Shown: one piece after another, positions 8,698 through 18,161 of the stretch | How positions within the stretch are numbered: the first letter of the stretch is position 1 | How the letters are laid out: every line of letters starts with the position of its first letter | From: Cymbomonas tetramitiformis | Lineage: Eukaryota > Chlorophyta > Pyramimonadophyceae > Pyramimonadales > Pyramimonadaceae | Direction of reading: 5' to 3' | Assembly: GCA_001247695.2 (NCBI GenBank) | Contig: LGRX02012684.1 | Span: forward strand, 1 to 42,600 | Length of the DNA stretch: 42,600 nt | Made by a program: the position numbers and the translations under genes | The notes under the pieces: generated by a model | Told to the model about the DNA's origin: nothing | The model's input: only the letters and a program-made list of their open reading frames with translations | Database searches by the model: none

Positions 8698-11244
8698 ATG
8701 GGGTGCCGGCTTGGATTGGGTTTCGTCGTCGCAATGTTCACTATTCGCGGTTTTCTGCTCGCTCTGATCCTGCCTGCTACCGTATTTTGGGCTGGTGACC
8801 TAGGCACCTTTGACTTCGACGACATCTTCCTTCGCCCCTCGCTAGCATGGCCCGACCGCTCTTTCCGTGTCTGTGACGTCACATTTTCTCCGCGACCCTA
8901 CCCAAACGTGCTGCAGCGTACCGCCTCCCCTCAGGCTTATCTAGAGATGGGAATCACAACGAGATCCAAGAAGTCCCTCACGAGGGACAGCGACATCGAC
9001 GCCTCTCTGAGGTTGATCGACGGGATACGGAACACGCCGACGGCAGCTACGCCTTCAGTTCCTACCCCCAACCCTGCATCGAACGAAGACGCGGACGTGG
9101 CCGTCAGACGTTACTTGCAGGAGCAATCCAAGTTGGTGGACGAGATCTACAAAGCGCGTCTCCATCGGGCTTGGGCCAAGAGTATCCGTGAGGATATTCT
9201 TGGTGACAAGAAACATCATTTTCGCGGTACGGACGACGCTGGCCTTCTGTCCGACCTGGTGGTGCAGCTGCGTACGGAGTTTCAGTCGGCTGGTCTGGAG
9301 CTGCGTGCCTTTGACCTCGACGACCCTCTGGCACCCGTGGTCAACAGGGTGAATGGGCTTCTCTACGACGTTCTTGCCCTGGTGATTGAGAAGCACAGCA
9401 ACGCGTTCGTCTGGCTCACTGGTACGGATTCTTCGACTGACCGAGATGGACGGCGAGCTCTCATCGACGTGATCAAGGGCTGTGTGCCGGTGGCACTACG
9501 GGAGTCGCAGCAGGAGGAGCACGCCGCGTTACGTTATCCCGCAAACGTTGACCCGCAGCCGATCTTGGCTAAGGAACAGCGTTTGGTGCGGGATAACAGG
9601 GCGTCTGACTGGACACCGACGGAGGCTACCAGAAAATTGAGCCTCTACACCCGCCTCGACCCGACCTTCTACGCTGCGGTGAAGGTCCGCTATCCCATGA
9701 CCGCTGACTTGGCTCATGTGTCGCTGGTTTCGCTCCGTTCCATGGTTGTGGAGATCTACCAGGCTTGGGCACAGACGGGCGGGGGGAAGACGGCTTCTGG
9801 CGCGGACGGCATCTCCGCGCACCTGTCTAGCAGCGAGTACGACGCACTGCTGCGGAAGATCACGGAGCTGCAGGAGCTCGTACAACGGCAGCAAGGTGAG
9901 GCCGCTCCGGTTGTGCGTCAACAACGGGAGCGGGGGCAGCAGCGGCAGCAGCAGCAGCGGGGGCAGCAGCCGCGAGGATTCCGTGTGGGGACCCACAAGG
10001 CCCCACCGGTGGGATTCGACCGTGACGATCAACGGGCAAGGCCGTTCTGCGGTAGGTGCAAGAGGGCGGGCAAAGGTGAGGCGTATCACTTCTACCGCGA
10101 CTGCCCGTTGGGCGGGCGCCAACACCCGCCCACCTCTGCCGCGGCATTCTGCGTTCCCATCGACGAGGAGGACGCGGAGGGGGTGCACGCGCTCGCCATG
10201 TGTGCCTTGTTCCAGCAGGCGGCAGACGACGGGGCGGAGTCCTTTGCACGTGCGGCGGCCGAGTACGGGCCACCCGCGGTGCTTTGTGCGGGAGCGGTGG
10301 GCGGCATCGACGTGTCCGCCTACGGCTTCACCGTGGAGCAGCAGCCGGCTTCCGAGGGAGATGACATTCTCCGCCGTCTCGACGATCTTGCCGCGGAGGT
10401 TCACTCCGCGGCCAACCCGCAGGTGCATTACACTCACGCATCTTTCCCGCCTCCTGCCAGCATCGGACAGGAGGCTTCGGCTCTGGTGTGCGGTCCCGCC
10501 GCAGCGGTGGCCACACCGGAGGAGCAGGTTCCGGCAGGTGGTGCGGCGGCATCGGCATCCGCCGTGCCGGCCCCTGCTATGCCTGTCTCGCAGGGAGAGG
10601 ATGTGCAGCCCGCGCCACTTCAATCGGCGCGGGTGACCACCACAGCGGACGCGGACGGTGAGTTCGCTGGGTTCGTTCAGACCGTGAACCACGCCGCCGT
10701 CCAACCCATTGACCTCACGGGTTACAACACCGACGACTATGAAGACCTTGCCGACGGCACATTCACGGTAAAGCCACGGGCTTCAGACGTCTCGGCAAAT
10801 CTCTCATCTACACCTGCGACCCAGGCACCTAGCTCTGGTGGTGCTCTGGGTGACTGGCATGCCGGTGCTCCCCGCAGCTACGGCTGTGGAAAGCCTCCGT
10901 GGGGATTCCCTGCCCACGCTGGCTTGTGGGGGATGCCTTTTATGCTCTCCTTTATTCTCTTGATTTCTATCATGGGAGTGGGGACCGCCGCCTACACGGC
11001 GGCCAATGACGTCGGATCTGTGCAGGTATCGGGTCAGGCTGCTCCGCAGCCTGTGCTGTGCAGGGGGGACTTGTGCATCTACTCTGGTATCTCCGAGCTG
11101 GACCCCGTCACACTGGATGCGGTGCTGCACTCCCTGGGTGCTGCGGCAGTGCTACTGCCGCCTGACCCGCTGGAGGGCAGTGCTGCGGGCTGCTGCGGTG
11201 ATCAATGTGGTGACGGTGCTCCTCTAATCTTTGACCCCGAGTAG
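8698..11244 (+). CDS. Gag-like protein (848 aa) with C-terminal membrane segment
   Basis: One intact frame fills most of the young element. Starting at ATG 8698 it has a hydrophobic signal-like N-terminus (residues ~5-32). A second ATG at 8947, MGITTRSKK, would give a conventional soluble start. A capsid-like helical region (~130-360), a Gln/Arg-rich stretch (QQRQQQQR), and a zinc knuckle (FCGRCKRAGKGEAYHFYRDC, near residue 447) follow. An Ala/Pro/acidic linker with an IDLTGY motif leads to YGCGKPPWGF, then a strong hydrophobic helix (LSFILLISIMGVGTAAY) and a Cys-rich tail ending in TAG. The knuckle suggests RNA binding and particle assembly, as in Gag. The membrane segment is shared with the older copy at 5663-7809, which argues it is functional, perhaps for particle anchoring; it is not shown to be an envelope protein. 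Confidence 0.75.
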   Translation: MGCRLGLGFVVAMFTIRGFLLALILPATVFWAGDLGTFDFDDIFLRPSLAWPDRSFRVCDVTFSPRPYPNVLQRTASPQAYLEMGITTRSKKSLTRDSDIDASLRLIDGIRNTPTAATPSVPTPNPASNEDADVAVRRYLQEQSKLVDEIYKARLHRAWAKSIREDILGDKKHHFRGTDDAGLLSDLVVQLRTEFQSAGLELRAFDLDDPLAPVVNRVNGLLYDVLALVIEKHSNAFVWLTGTDSSTDRDGRRALIDVIKGCVPVALRESQQEEHAALRYPANVDPQPILAKEQRLVRDNRASDWTPTEATRKLSLYTRLDPTFYAAVKVRYPMTADLAHVSLVSLRSMVVEIYQAWAQTGGGKTASGADGISAHLSSSEYDALLRKITELQELVQRQQGEAAPVVRQQRERGQQRQQQQRGQQPRGFRVGTHKAPPVGFDRDDQRARPFCGRCKRAGKGEAYHFYRDCPLGGRQHPPTSAAAFCVPIDEEDAEGVHALAMCALFQQAADDGAESFARAAAEYGPPAVLCAGAVGGIDVSAYGFTVEQQPASEGDDILRRLDDLAAEVHSAANPQVHYTHASFPPPASIGQEASALVCGPAAAVATPEEQVPAGGAAASASAVPAPAMPVSQGEDVQPAPLQSARVTTTADADGEFAGFVQTVNHAAVQPIDLTGYNTDDYEDLADGTFTVKPRASDVSANLSSTPATQAPSSGGALGDWHAGAPRSYGCGKPPWGFPAHAGLWGMPFMLSFILLISIMGVGTAAYTAANDVGSVQVSGQAAPQPVLCRGDLCIYSGISELDPVTLDAVLHSLGAAAVLLPPDPLEGSAAGCCGDQCGDGAPLIFDPE

Positions 11245-11564
11245 TTTTATTCCTGGTTCTGGCAGTGCACCACCTTCTGGTGGTGTGCTGAGATGTGCTT
11301 TGACCTCAACATGGTCTTCAATTGGCTTTTACTTTGACTCCTTATATCCGTTAATCTGACTTGCTGGCGCCGTGCCTTTCAGTAGTTTAGCAGGACCTAT
11401 ATGCCTGTATGTTTCTGCACTTGTGCCGGCTAGAGGGTTTCAATTTGTGTATCAGAATTGCACAGTTGAATTAGCAGTTAGGTTTGTCACCCTAGCTCCT
11501 ACCCTAACTTATCTTAACATTCTGACTCTCCTAGACAGTCACCACCCACAGTGCTGGGGTGGTG

Positions 11565-11819
11565 TGCTGGAATCTGTATAGGCAGCCCTGACTGGGAGTC
11601 CCGGTGCAGGCCCCTATGACAGACCCCTAGGACCAACACTGGACCGCTGACTGATCTATAGGTTCGTGCTGTGACACACGCTGTGTCACAGGTAGGCTAG
11701 TATCCGAGACCGTTGTGAGACCGTTCCGGGTATATCTAGCTTAGGGTTTATTATCTTATGACAGTTTATCCACACAGTTCGGGACCCTCTGATATCTAGT
11801 GAACTAGGATATTCCGGTA
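11565..11819 (+). repeat. 3' LTR of the young gag-only element
   Basis: Identical to the 5' LTR at 8292-8546; the duplication AGCGC follows at 11820-11824. Confidence 0.92.
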
Positions 11820-11877
11820 AGCGCACGTCCTCGGCCAAAGAATGATGCCGAAAGCGGCAAAAATCCCACGCAACCTA

Positions 11878-12131
11878 TGCTGAAATCTGTATAGGCAGCC
11901 CTGACTGGGAGTCCCGGTCAGGCCCCTATGACAGATCCCTAGGACCAACACTGGACTGCTGACTGATCTGTAGGTTCGTACTGTGACACACGCTGTGTCA
12001 CAGGTAGGCTAGACTCCGAGACCGTCCGAGACCGTTCCGGGTATATCTAGCTTAGGGTTTATTTATCTCACACAGTTTATCCACACGAGTACGGGACTTT
12101 CTGATATTTAGTGTACTTGGATATTCCGGTA
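11878..12131 (+). mobile_element. Solo LTR of the same family
   Basis: 254 bp, clearly homologous to the LTRs at 8292 and 11565 but with many substitutions and small indels. It is flanked by the duplication ACCTA (11873-11877 and 12132-12136), so it is a solo LTR left by LTR-LTR recombination, not a piece of the neighbouring element. Confidence 0.88.
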
Positions 12132-13419
12132 ACCTAAAAGCCGAACCACGAACCAACCAACCTGCAAAGACATAACGCAAGCGTAAGGTGGTACCATAAC
12201 CTGCTGGATATTATACCGTGAGGGTAATAATATTCCAAGCGGACAGAGGGTCTAAGCAACTCGGAAAGCAGTGGCGGGCTACATACTCGGAATATTATGA
12301 TATTAGAAGGGCGAAGACATACGGACTGGCGAGCTAAATAGCACGAGAGTTGTCGGTCACTACTGGACACCGAATCTGACAACGGTTATGACAGGTGACG
12401 AAACGACAATCACCATGTCATATCCAGCAAAAACGCCGCTCAGGTCCAAAACGCCGTGCGATAAGCCAATTTTCCGGCAGCAAAGGTGTTGCTGGCCAGA
12501 GTGTCGAGGGCGTAAATGTCGGTATAAAATGTCGCAAGTAAATGTCGGAAGTAAGTGTCGGAAGTTAATGTCGGAAGTAAGAAAAAGTGTCGGAAGGTAA
12601 TTTCGGAACTAGATATTGGAAGTTAATGTCGGTAGTGTCGGTCTACAAATGTCGGGAAATGTCGGAACTAAAGAGTGTCGGATAGAATGTCGGATAGAAT
12701 CACAGGGCGTGAAGGGTGAAGTGATCTTGTCAACGAATCAACGAGGTAAAAATAAGCGTGTAAGGGTCCCATAACCTGATGGAGAACCTGAAATATGTAT
12801 GTAATATATATCCAGGTTGGACTCCAAAAACAGTCGGACACTCGCAGATGCACACGAAGACTAAGATGCGATGATAAAATACGTCGGGTGTTTTATTAGC
12901 GGGGCGGAAACTGTAGAATGGCGGATGCTGACGTGGCACCTCAGGGCGAGGGGTGAAACATGCGGAGCTGCTCAACCCCACCTTATGGGGGGGTGAACGT
13001 AAGTCTTCCCACGACACCTACCGGACAAAAGGTTTACATAGCTCCGACGACCAATGAATCCCCCCCTCCCCTCCCCTCCCCATCCGCCCCCACGATCCGA
13101 AGGTTCGTTCGGCCGAACCGTCCCAGTTCCCGAAGTGAAAACCCTAAGCCCTAAACCCGAATATCACCACGCATTGGACGAGAGTGGAGTGAGGGAACAG
13201 AGTTTGCTTGTGTGACGCGGGTAACGACACATTTGGAAAGACGTAACCAAATCATGTGCAGAGTACACAAGCACGGTCTGCATTTGGTTTTTCGTGAAGT
13301 ATGAAGTAGTCTCTAAACCGCAGTGTGCCAAGATAATCCCGAAACATCGACGCGGTCGGCGCGTTAAAAACGCCGCAAAGAGAGGCAGCGAGCCTGCTCG
13401 TCTCGTCACAATTCGAATA
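12132..13419 (-). other. Copia-like non-coding debris; no gene
   Basis: No supported gene. On the minus strand GGTTATGGTACC (ends at 12198) and GGTTATGGGACC (ends at 12775) each follow a CA dinucleotide (CCAGCA, CCATCA). This is the arrangement of LTR end plus primer-binding site seen in the intact copia element, with one mismatch each. I read them as remains of two small copia-type elements. Between them, 12505-12700 holds a degenerate repeat of TGTCGGAA spaced about 9-20 bp. Confidence 0.4.
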
Positions 13420-13469
13420 GCCTAGTCTTTGTTTTCGTGCCTAGCACACAAGACTAGGCTAGGCACGAA
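13420..13469. repeat. Two interleaved inverted repeats (pseudoknot-like order)
   Basis: GCCTAGTCTT (13420-13429) pairs with AAGACTAGGC (13450-13459). TTCGTGCCTAGC (13434-13445) pairs with GCTAGGCACGAA (13458-13469). The arms are in A-B-A'-B' order, overlapping by two bases. Nothing else is recognised from 13470 to 14339. Confidence 0.6.
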
Positions 13470-14339
13470 GCCTACCTTGCTCATCGCTTTTCTCTTTGGT
13501 GGTGAGCTTCTCGTTTTATTCCCAAATATCTCCTCAAATATATGGACACTTCTCGTTACACCACAAGAAAGTTGGAAAGATGCAGATTTGCGTAACACAC
13601 GCCCACGCAGTCATCCGTCTTCACGTAAACTTGTGCAAGCGCGAAAATAGTACAAGACAGCCCACACGCCAAATTCTTTTACAGAAAAGTAGCAATGGGA
13701 TCATTCTGACAGTGAAGTTGTGGTGGCGTCGTTCTAAACCCTAAAGTTCCCTATGACAGCCTGATACTGTGCAGCCCTCGTGATCCTTCCCAAGCGGTTG
13801 GTGAGCAGTCTCAGGGTCTTACCGATCCGCCAATGCGGGTACGGTTGTCTTGACAGCTTTGGGGTAGCTGAGCGTTTGGAGCTGTGCCGACAGTGTTGAA
13901 CGGGATGTGCAACTTGCGCGATCTTTTAATCACTATGACTCCTCGTTGCCACTTTCTATACTCACAGGCCATCCCTCCCAACAATTGTGGTGCTACAGCA
14001 GTGAAAGACTGCGACAAGCGACGGTCGGGGAACTGATGAGTTGGCAGTTGTCACGCAGCACACCGCGGCTGATATGGCAGGGCTCTCGCAGCGGCTCCAA
14101 CGCCTCTCCATAAATCCTGGCGGCGGGCAAACCAACAAGAGATCGCCAGAAATCCTTGCTGGCCAGGGGACTCTAGTTAAGAGTGCTGCGCCCTCGAGGC
14201 GGCCGGCTACGACGAGGCCCAGCGACCCCCCTCTGCCACGGTGGGCGTTGCCGCTGTTATGGGAGTGTTCCCCCCGCCGACTCCCTCGTTGTCGGCCGAA
14301 CGCCGCTCATCTGGTATGCACACCGCCTGATGGCGGAAT

Positions 14340-15733
14340 ATGCGCGGCAGGTCAAGGGGGGGCGCACGCGGTAAAGCTGCGGAGATGTGCTCGCTCCCGT
14401 CACGCAGAGGCCCCTTGGATCGGCTGCCGCAAGATATTCTTATCCACCTCTTTGCGGCCATCTCCTCACCACAGGTGCTCCGAGAGACGTATCTCTGCCA
14501 GCTCGCCGATGTTCGCCCAACTTGGCCCCCTATGCTCCTCGCTTTCACTGCCAGTCACCACGCGAGGCACTTTGTCCTCGGCCCTATCACAGCTACGCAT
14601 GTCACTGGGTTCTTCGAAGCACATGGATTATCCATCAGCAGGATTTGCCTGTTGTTTGGTGCTGTCAGTGCCAGCCATCCGGTATTTGTATTCAATGACC
14701 GGGATCGCATGCCTTCCTCTGCTTGTCACTCTAAATATCCGTTGGGGGCTCCGCGATTCTGGTACTATGCTGCAGGATATCAGTGCGTGCGCCCAAGTCT
14801 GCAAAGCGTGGCGCGCCGCCGGTGCTTCCGACATCCGCTGCTCTGTGCTCAATCTCATTTTTTCGCGACCCCGTGTTACCCCCCTGTCCTTGAGCTCGCG
14901 CTCCCTGCCTTCCATATTTGCAAACAAAATGGCACAGGAAAAGCGTCGATTTTGCACTGAAATGCCATGTCCTGTTCCGATCACCTGGCTGGGCACCCCA
15001 CACGCCAGCGCCTCGAAGATATGCACCTCACCCGGTCATCATTTGGACCGTTTTCTCGTCCTGCTACAGTAGATCTTTCCTGTCACTTTTGTTAAGCTCA
15101 TCTCATTCCTGGTATCGATGTGGGCCAAAACCCGAAGTTTACAATCTTGTAAATCCTCCTTTGGCCACCGTAGATGAAGGCAATTGGATTTAATTAACTA
15201 TGGATTTAGTGCCCACAGAGCTCGCCCATTAGGGTACAGAGGGCACAGGACTTACCCACGCGTTTCTCCCCTTCACTTTAAGCTGCTTTCTTGCTACCTT
15301 TACAGCGGAGGCCGATGTTTTATGGAAACAACTTTACGAACAACGATGGGGCAGACAGATTGGTACCCTTGACGCTGGTCCGCAGCCTTCCCCCCCCACA
15401 GAGCTCCAAGCTGCCGCAAGTCACGGTGCCATCTTCGCGTGGGTTTGCCCTGACCATGCTATCCACTATCCTTGCCTCTTCTCTGCCGCAGCGCACACTC
15501 CAACACTACCTTCGATTTCACACCCAAAAAATGGAAGCATTGAATTGGGATTCTACAGGCTAACAACTCGAGAGCTGTTCATTGTAATTCACGGCCTGGT
15601 GAGCGACCAGAGTCGTTCAATTGTGATTCAAGACAGGTTGAAAGTTGGACGCATGACGCATGGTGCATGGCGCATGGAGCATAACGCATGGAGCATGGCG
15701 CATGGAGCGTGGAGCACGGCGCATGGAGAATAA
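14340..15733 (+). CDS. F-box protein gene, three exons
   Basis: Exon 1 (14340-14474) ends in an F-box start, LDRLPQDILIHLFAAISSPQ. Splicing at CACAG|GTGCTC (14474/14475) to CTGCAG|GATATC (14775/14776) continues in phase with DISACAQVCKAWRA, the second half of an F-box. A second intron (14822-15305, GTGCTT...TTTACAG) joins phase-1 exons to give EADVLWKQLYEQRWGRQ, the W-K-x-L-Y-x-x-R-W sequence that normally follows an F-box. The three pieces sum to 609 nt (202 codons plus stop). F-box proteins bind Skp1 and bring substrates to SCF ubiquitin ligases; the substrate-binding part is not recognised. The last exon stays open into the 7-bp minisatellite and stops at 15733, so the C-terminus is repeat-derived. 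The true start may lie upstream. It may be a pseudogene or truncated by repeat expansion. Confidence 0.72.
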
Positions 15734-16540
15734 CGCATGGCGCATGGAGCATGGAGCATGACGCATGGCGCATGGAGCATGGCGCATGGAGCATGGAGAA
15801 TGACGCATGGCGCACGGAGCATGGCGCATGGAGCATGGAGCATGGAGCATGACGTATGGAGCATGGCGCATGATGCATGACGCATGACGCATGGAGCATG
15901 ATGCATGGAGCATGGAGCACGGCGCATGACGCATGGAGCATGGTGCATGACGCATGGAACATGGTGCATGGAGCATGGCGCATGGCGCATGACGCATGGC
16001 GCATGACGCATGGAGCATGATGCATGGAACGTGGAGCATGGCGCATGGAGAATAACGCATGGCGCATGGAGCATGGCGCATGGAGCATGGGCATGACGCA
16101 TGGAGCATGGCGCATGGAGCATGGCGCATGGCGCATGGAGCATGACGCATGGCGCATGGAGCATGGCGCATGGAGCATGGCGCATGGAGCGTGGAGCACG
16201 GCGCATGAGAATAACGCATGGCGCATGGAGCGTGGAGCATGGCGCATGACGCATGGAGCATGGTGCATGACGCATGGAACATGGTGCATGGAGCATGGCG
16301 CATGGCACATGGAGCATGGCGCATGGCGCATGATGCATGGCGCATGACGCATGGAGCATGATGCATGGAGCGTGGAGCATGGCGCATGGAGAATAACGCA
16401 TGGCGCATGGAGCATGGCGCATGGAGCATGAAGCATGACGCATGGCGCATGGCGCATGGCGCATGGCGCATGACGCATGGAGCGTGGAACATGGAGAATG
16501 ACGCATGGCGCACGGAGCATGGCGCATGGAGCATGACGCA
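15652..16540. repeat. 7-bp minisatellite (GCATGGA/GCATGGC/GCATGAC types), ~890 bp
   Basis: About 125 tandem heptamers with a constant GCATG core and a variable last two bases. The number is not a multiple of three, so all frames cycle through the same 21-nt pattern. All three minus-strand frames stay open for more than 300 codons (Met-His-Ala-Pro-Cys-rich), which is a property of the repeat and not evidence of genes. On the + strand it forms the C-terminus of the F-box reading frame. GATTCAAGA occurs on both sides (15626-15634 and 16575-16583). Confidence 0.95.
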
Positions 16541-16951
16541 TGCAGGCATTGACAGCCCAGGATGGTTCGATCCTGATTCAAGATATGCTGAGAGACTGCG
16601 ATTGAAACCATTGAAGTGAGTGTTTGGACGGACTCTCGAGAGCTCGGGAGCCAACAAGGAGTTTATCCACGTGGGTGGATACACTTGGGAAACGGGAGAG
16701 ACCCTAGTTGCACCACATTTGTTGACCTATCCCACCTATCAGTAATTGCGTTTTGGCGTGGCCAGCATTAATTTTGACGAGTGAAAGAATAGTGCCGTTG
16801 CAGGAAGCAGTGCCGAGGCAAAGCAATTGCAGACGGCTAGAACAGCCAAGGAGCATTACAGGTGCTCTCTCTCTCTCTCTCTCCACCCTCTGCCATGTGA
16901 CACAGTTGGTCACGTGAATGTGACGACCTGCGAACGGTGTAATGATAATTT
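16541..16951. other. Unassigned spacer with a CT microsatellite
   Basis: No gene recognised. A (CT)n tract lies at about 16864-16883. The spacer ends at the left terminus of the PAT-like element. Confidence 0.5.
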
Positions 16952-17121
16952 TGGTTAAATTGGAGCCTGCGGAATTTTAGAGGTTTCTGTGCCGGTAGAT
17001 CGATCAGAGTTTCCTGAGCCGTTAGATCAAATCAGCAGCTGAGTTAGATCTAAAGGCTTTACACACGACAGTGTTTAGGAGTTCCGCCCGTGGGAATCTG
17101 CAGCTCTGTTCTTTTGCCTTC
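16952..17121 (+). repeat. A1 split direct repeat of element 1
   Basis: Matches 21619-21788 with three substitutions. It ends in CTCTGTTCTTTTGCCTTC, also kept at the inner end of the A repeats of element 2. Confidence 0.9.
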
Positions 17122-17240
17122 GCAAAAGAACTTCACAAGAAATTTTCCTCGCGGAGAAATTGTTAGTGCGGCACACTGCAAAATTTTACCCCACATTTTA
17201 ACGTTATAGTGGAAGTCTAAACCCATGACCACTTACGACA

Positions 17241-18161
17241 ATGAGTCAAGACGGTGAGCAAAGCGCGTCGGAGAACAATTCTGGCGCGGCTGAACAACCG
17301 GCAGCAAAGACCGGAATGGAAGTTCTGTTGGAGCAACAGAGCGCAATGATGCAGCTCATGATGAAGCAAATGGAGACTCTCGCAGCGAGGGTTGAAGTCG
17401 CGGAGGCGACGGCAGCGAAAGCCGTTTCGCTGGCTGGTGGTTCCGCTCAGATCGGAGACGCGGAGTTGGAGGCATTGAAAAAACTCCCGTATGTCCCACA
17501 CGTTGAAGGGAATCCGTTCCCTGCGAGACCTGCGACACTGGAGACCGATATGCCGCATATGTACGACCTGTACAACAACAAGACCTACGACGCCCTCTCC
17601 AAACGCACCAACTCGTCCATGCGTTACGAGCAGTTGGTGCTTGCCTCTGCGCTTTCGTACATGCACGATGCGATCGCGTTTTTCGAGGTGACCTTGGACT
17701 GGTGTCAAGATGACAAAGATCCCCCAACGGTGGAGGAGTTGAGTGAGTGTGTTTTCGCAGCGCACAACACCTTTAAGGGCGTTTTTTCGCTCTTGAACAA
17801 CAGATACACCATGTTGCACCTCAGAGCGAGCATGGAGTGTGACGCTACATCACACGGCGGAGCTGAGGCGTTGCGGGCGAAGTTGGCCTTCATCGAGGAG
17901 AAGGTGTACGCAGGCAGCGACGGGCTGGTGAGCGAGTCAGTGCTCACAAAGTGGTTGAAGGAGTTCGACACCACGAAGGCAAAGACCGTGATGAACACGC
18001 ACGCCAAGGCCAACGCCAAAGTTTCGACTTTTCGTGCCCGTCAAGGAGGCAAAGGCAAAGGCGCAGCGGGCGGTGGCGCTGGAAAAGGTGAAGGTGGCCG
18101 CGGCAGCGGCAAGGGAGGTAAAGGGTCAGGGCTTGGGCGAGGCGCCCAAGCCCAGACCTAA
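17241..18161 (+). CDS. Gag of PAT-like element 1 (306 aa)
   Basis: ATG at 17241, 120 bp after A1. It has an acidic/Gln-rich N-terminus with a coiled-coil-like Met/Gln/Leu stretch (residues ~25-60), then a helical core (GDAELEALKKLPYVPHVEGN... to residue ~250) that aligns residue by residue with the decayed gag of element 2 (37362-38384). It ends in a Gly/Lys/Arg-rich tail (GKGKGAAGGGAGKGEGGRG) in place of a zinc knuckle. The basic tail probably binds nucleic acid. The frame is intact and ends in TAA. Confidence 0.75.
   Translation: MSQDGEQSASENNSGAAEQPAAKTGMEVLLEQQSAMMQLMMKQMETLAARVEVAEATAAKAVSLAGGSAQIGDAELEALKKLPYVPHVEGNPFPARPATLETDMPHMYDLYNNKTYDALSKRTNSSMRYEQLVLASALSYMHDAIAFFEVTLDWCQDDKDPPTVEELSECVFAAHNTFKGVFSLLNNRYTMLHLRASMECDATSHGGAEALRAKLAFIEEKVYAGSDGLVSESVLTKWLKEFDTTKAKTVMNTHAKANAKVSTFRARQGGKGKGAAGGGAGKGEGGRGSGKGGKGSGLGRGAQAQT

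Larger units (their letters stand above)
8292..11819 (+). mobile_element. Young non-autonomous LTR retrotransposon (gag only)
   Basis: Two 255-bp LTRs (8292-8546 and 11565-11819) are identical by eye over their full length. They are flanked by the 5-bp duplication AGCGC (8287-8291 and 11820-11824). LTR ends are TGCTGG...CCGGTA, not the canonical TG...CA. The G-rich GGGGTGGTG just before the 3' LTR is a candidate polypurine tract; I do not recognise the primer-binding site after 8546. The interior encodes only a Gag-like protein, so pol must come from elsewhere. Identical LTRs indicate very recent insertion. Confidence 0.92.

Noticed and set aside
10930..11000. Retroviral envelope protein
   Set aside because: A single hydrophobic helix on a Gag-like protein is not enough; no cleavage site, fusion peptide or separate ORF is visible.
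13141..13165. Telomeric repeat (CCCTAAA-like)
   Set aside because: Only two imperfect copies; chance or a tiny interstitial remnant.
15579..16684. Three overlapping minus-strand ORFs of 320-355 codons
   Set aside because: All are produced by the stop-free heptamer array (HAPC-type repeats in every frame).
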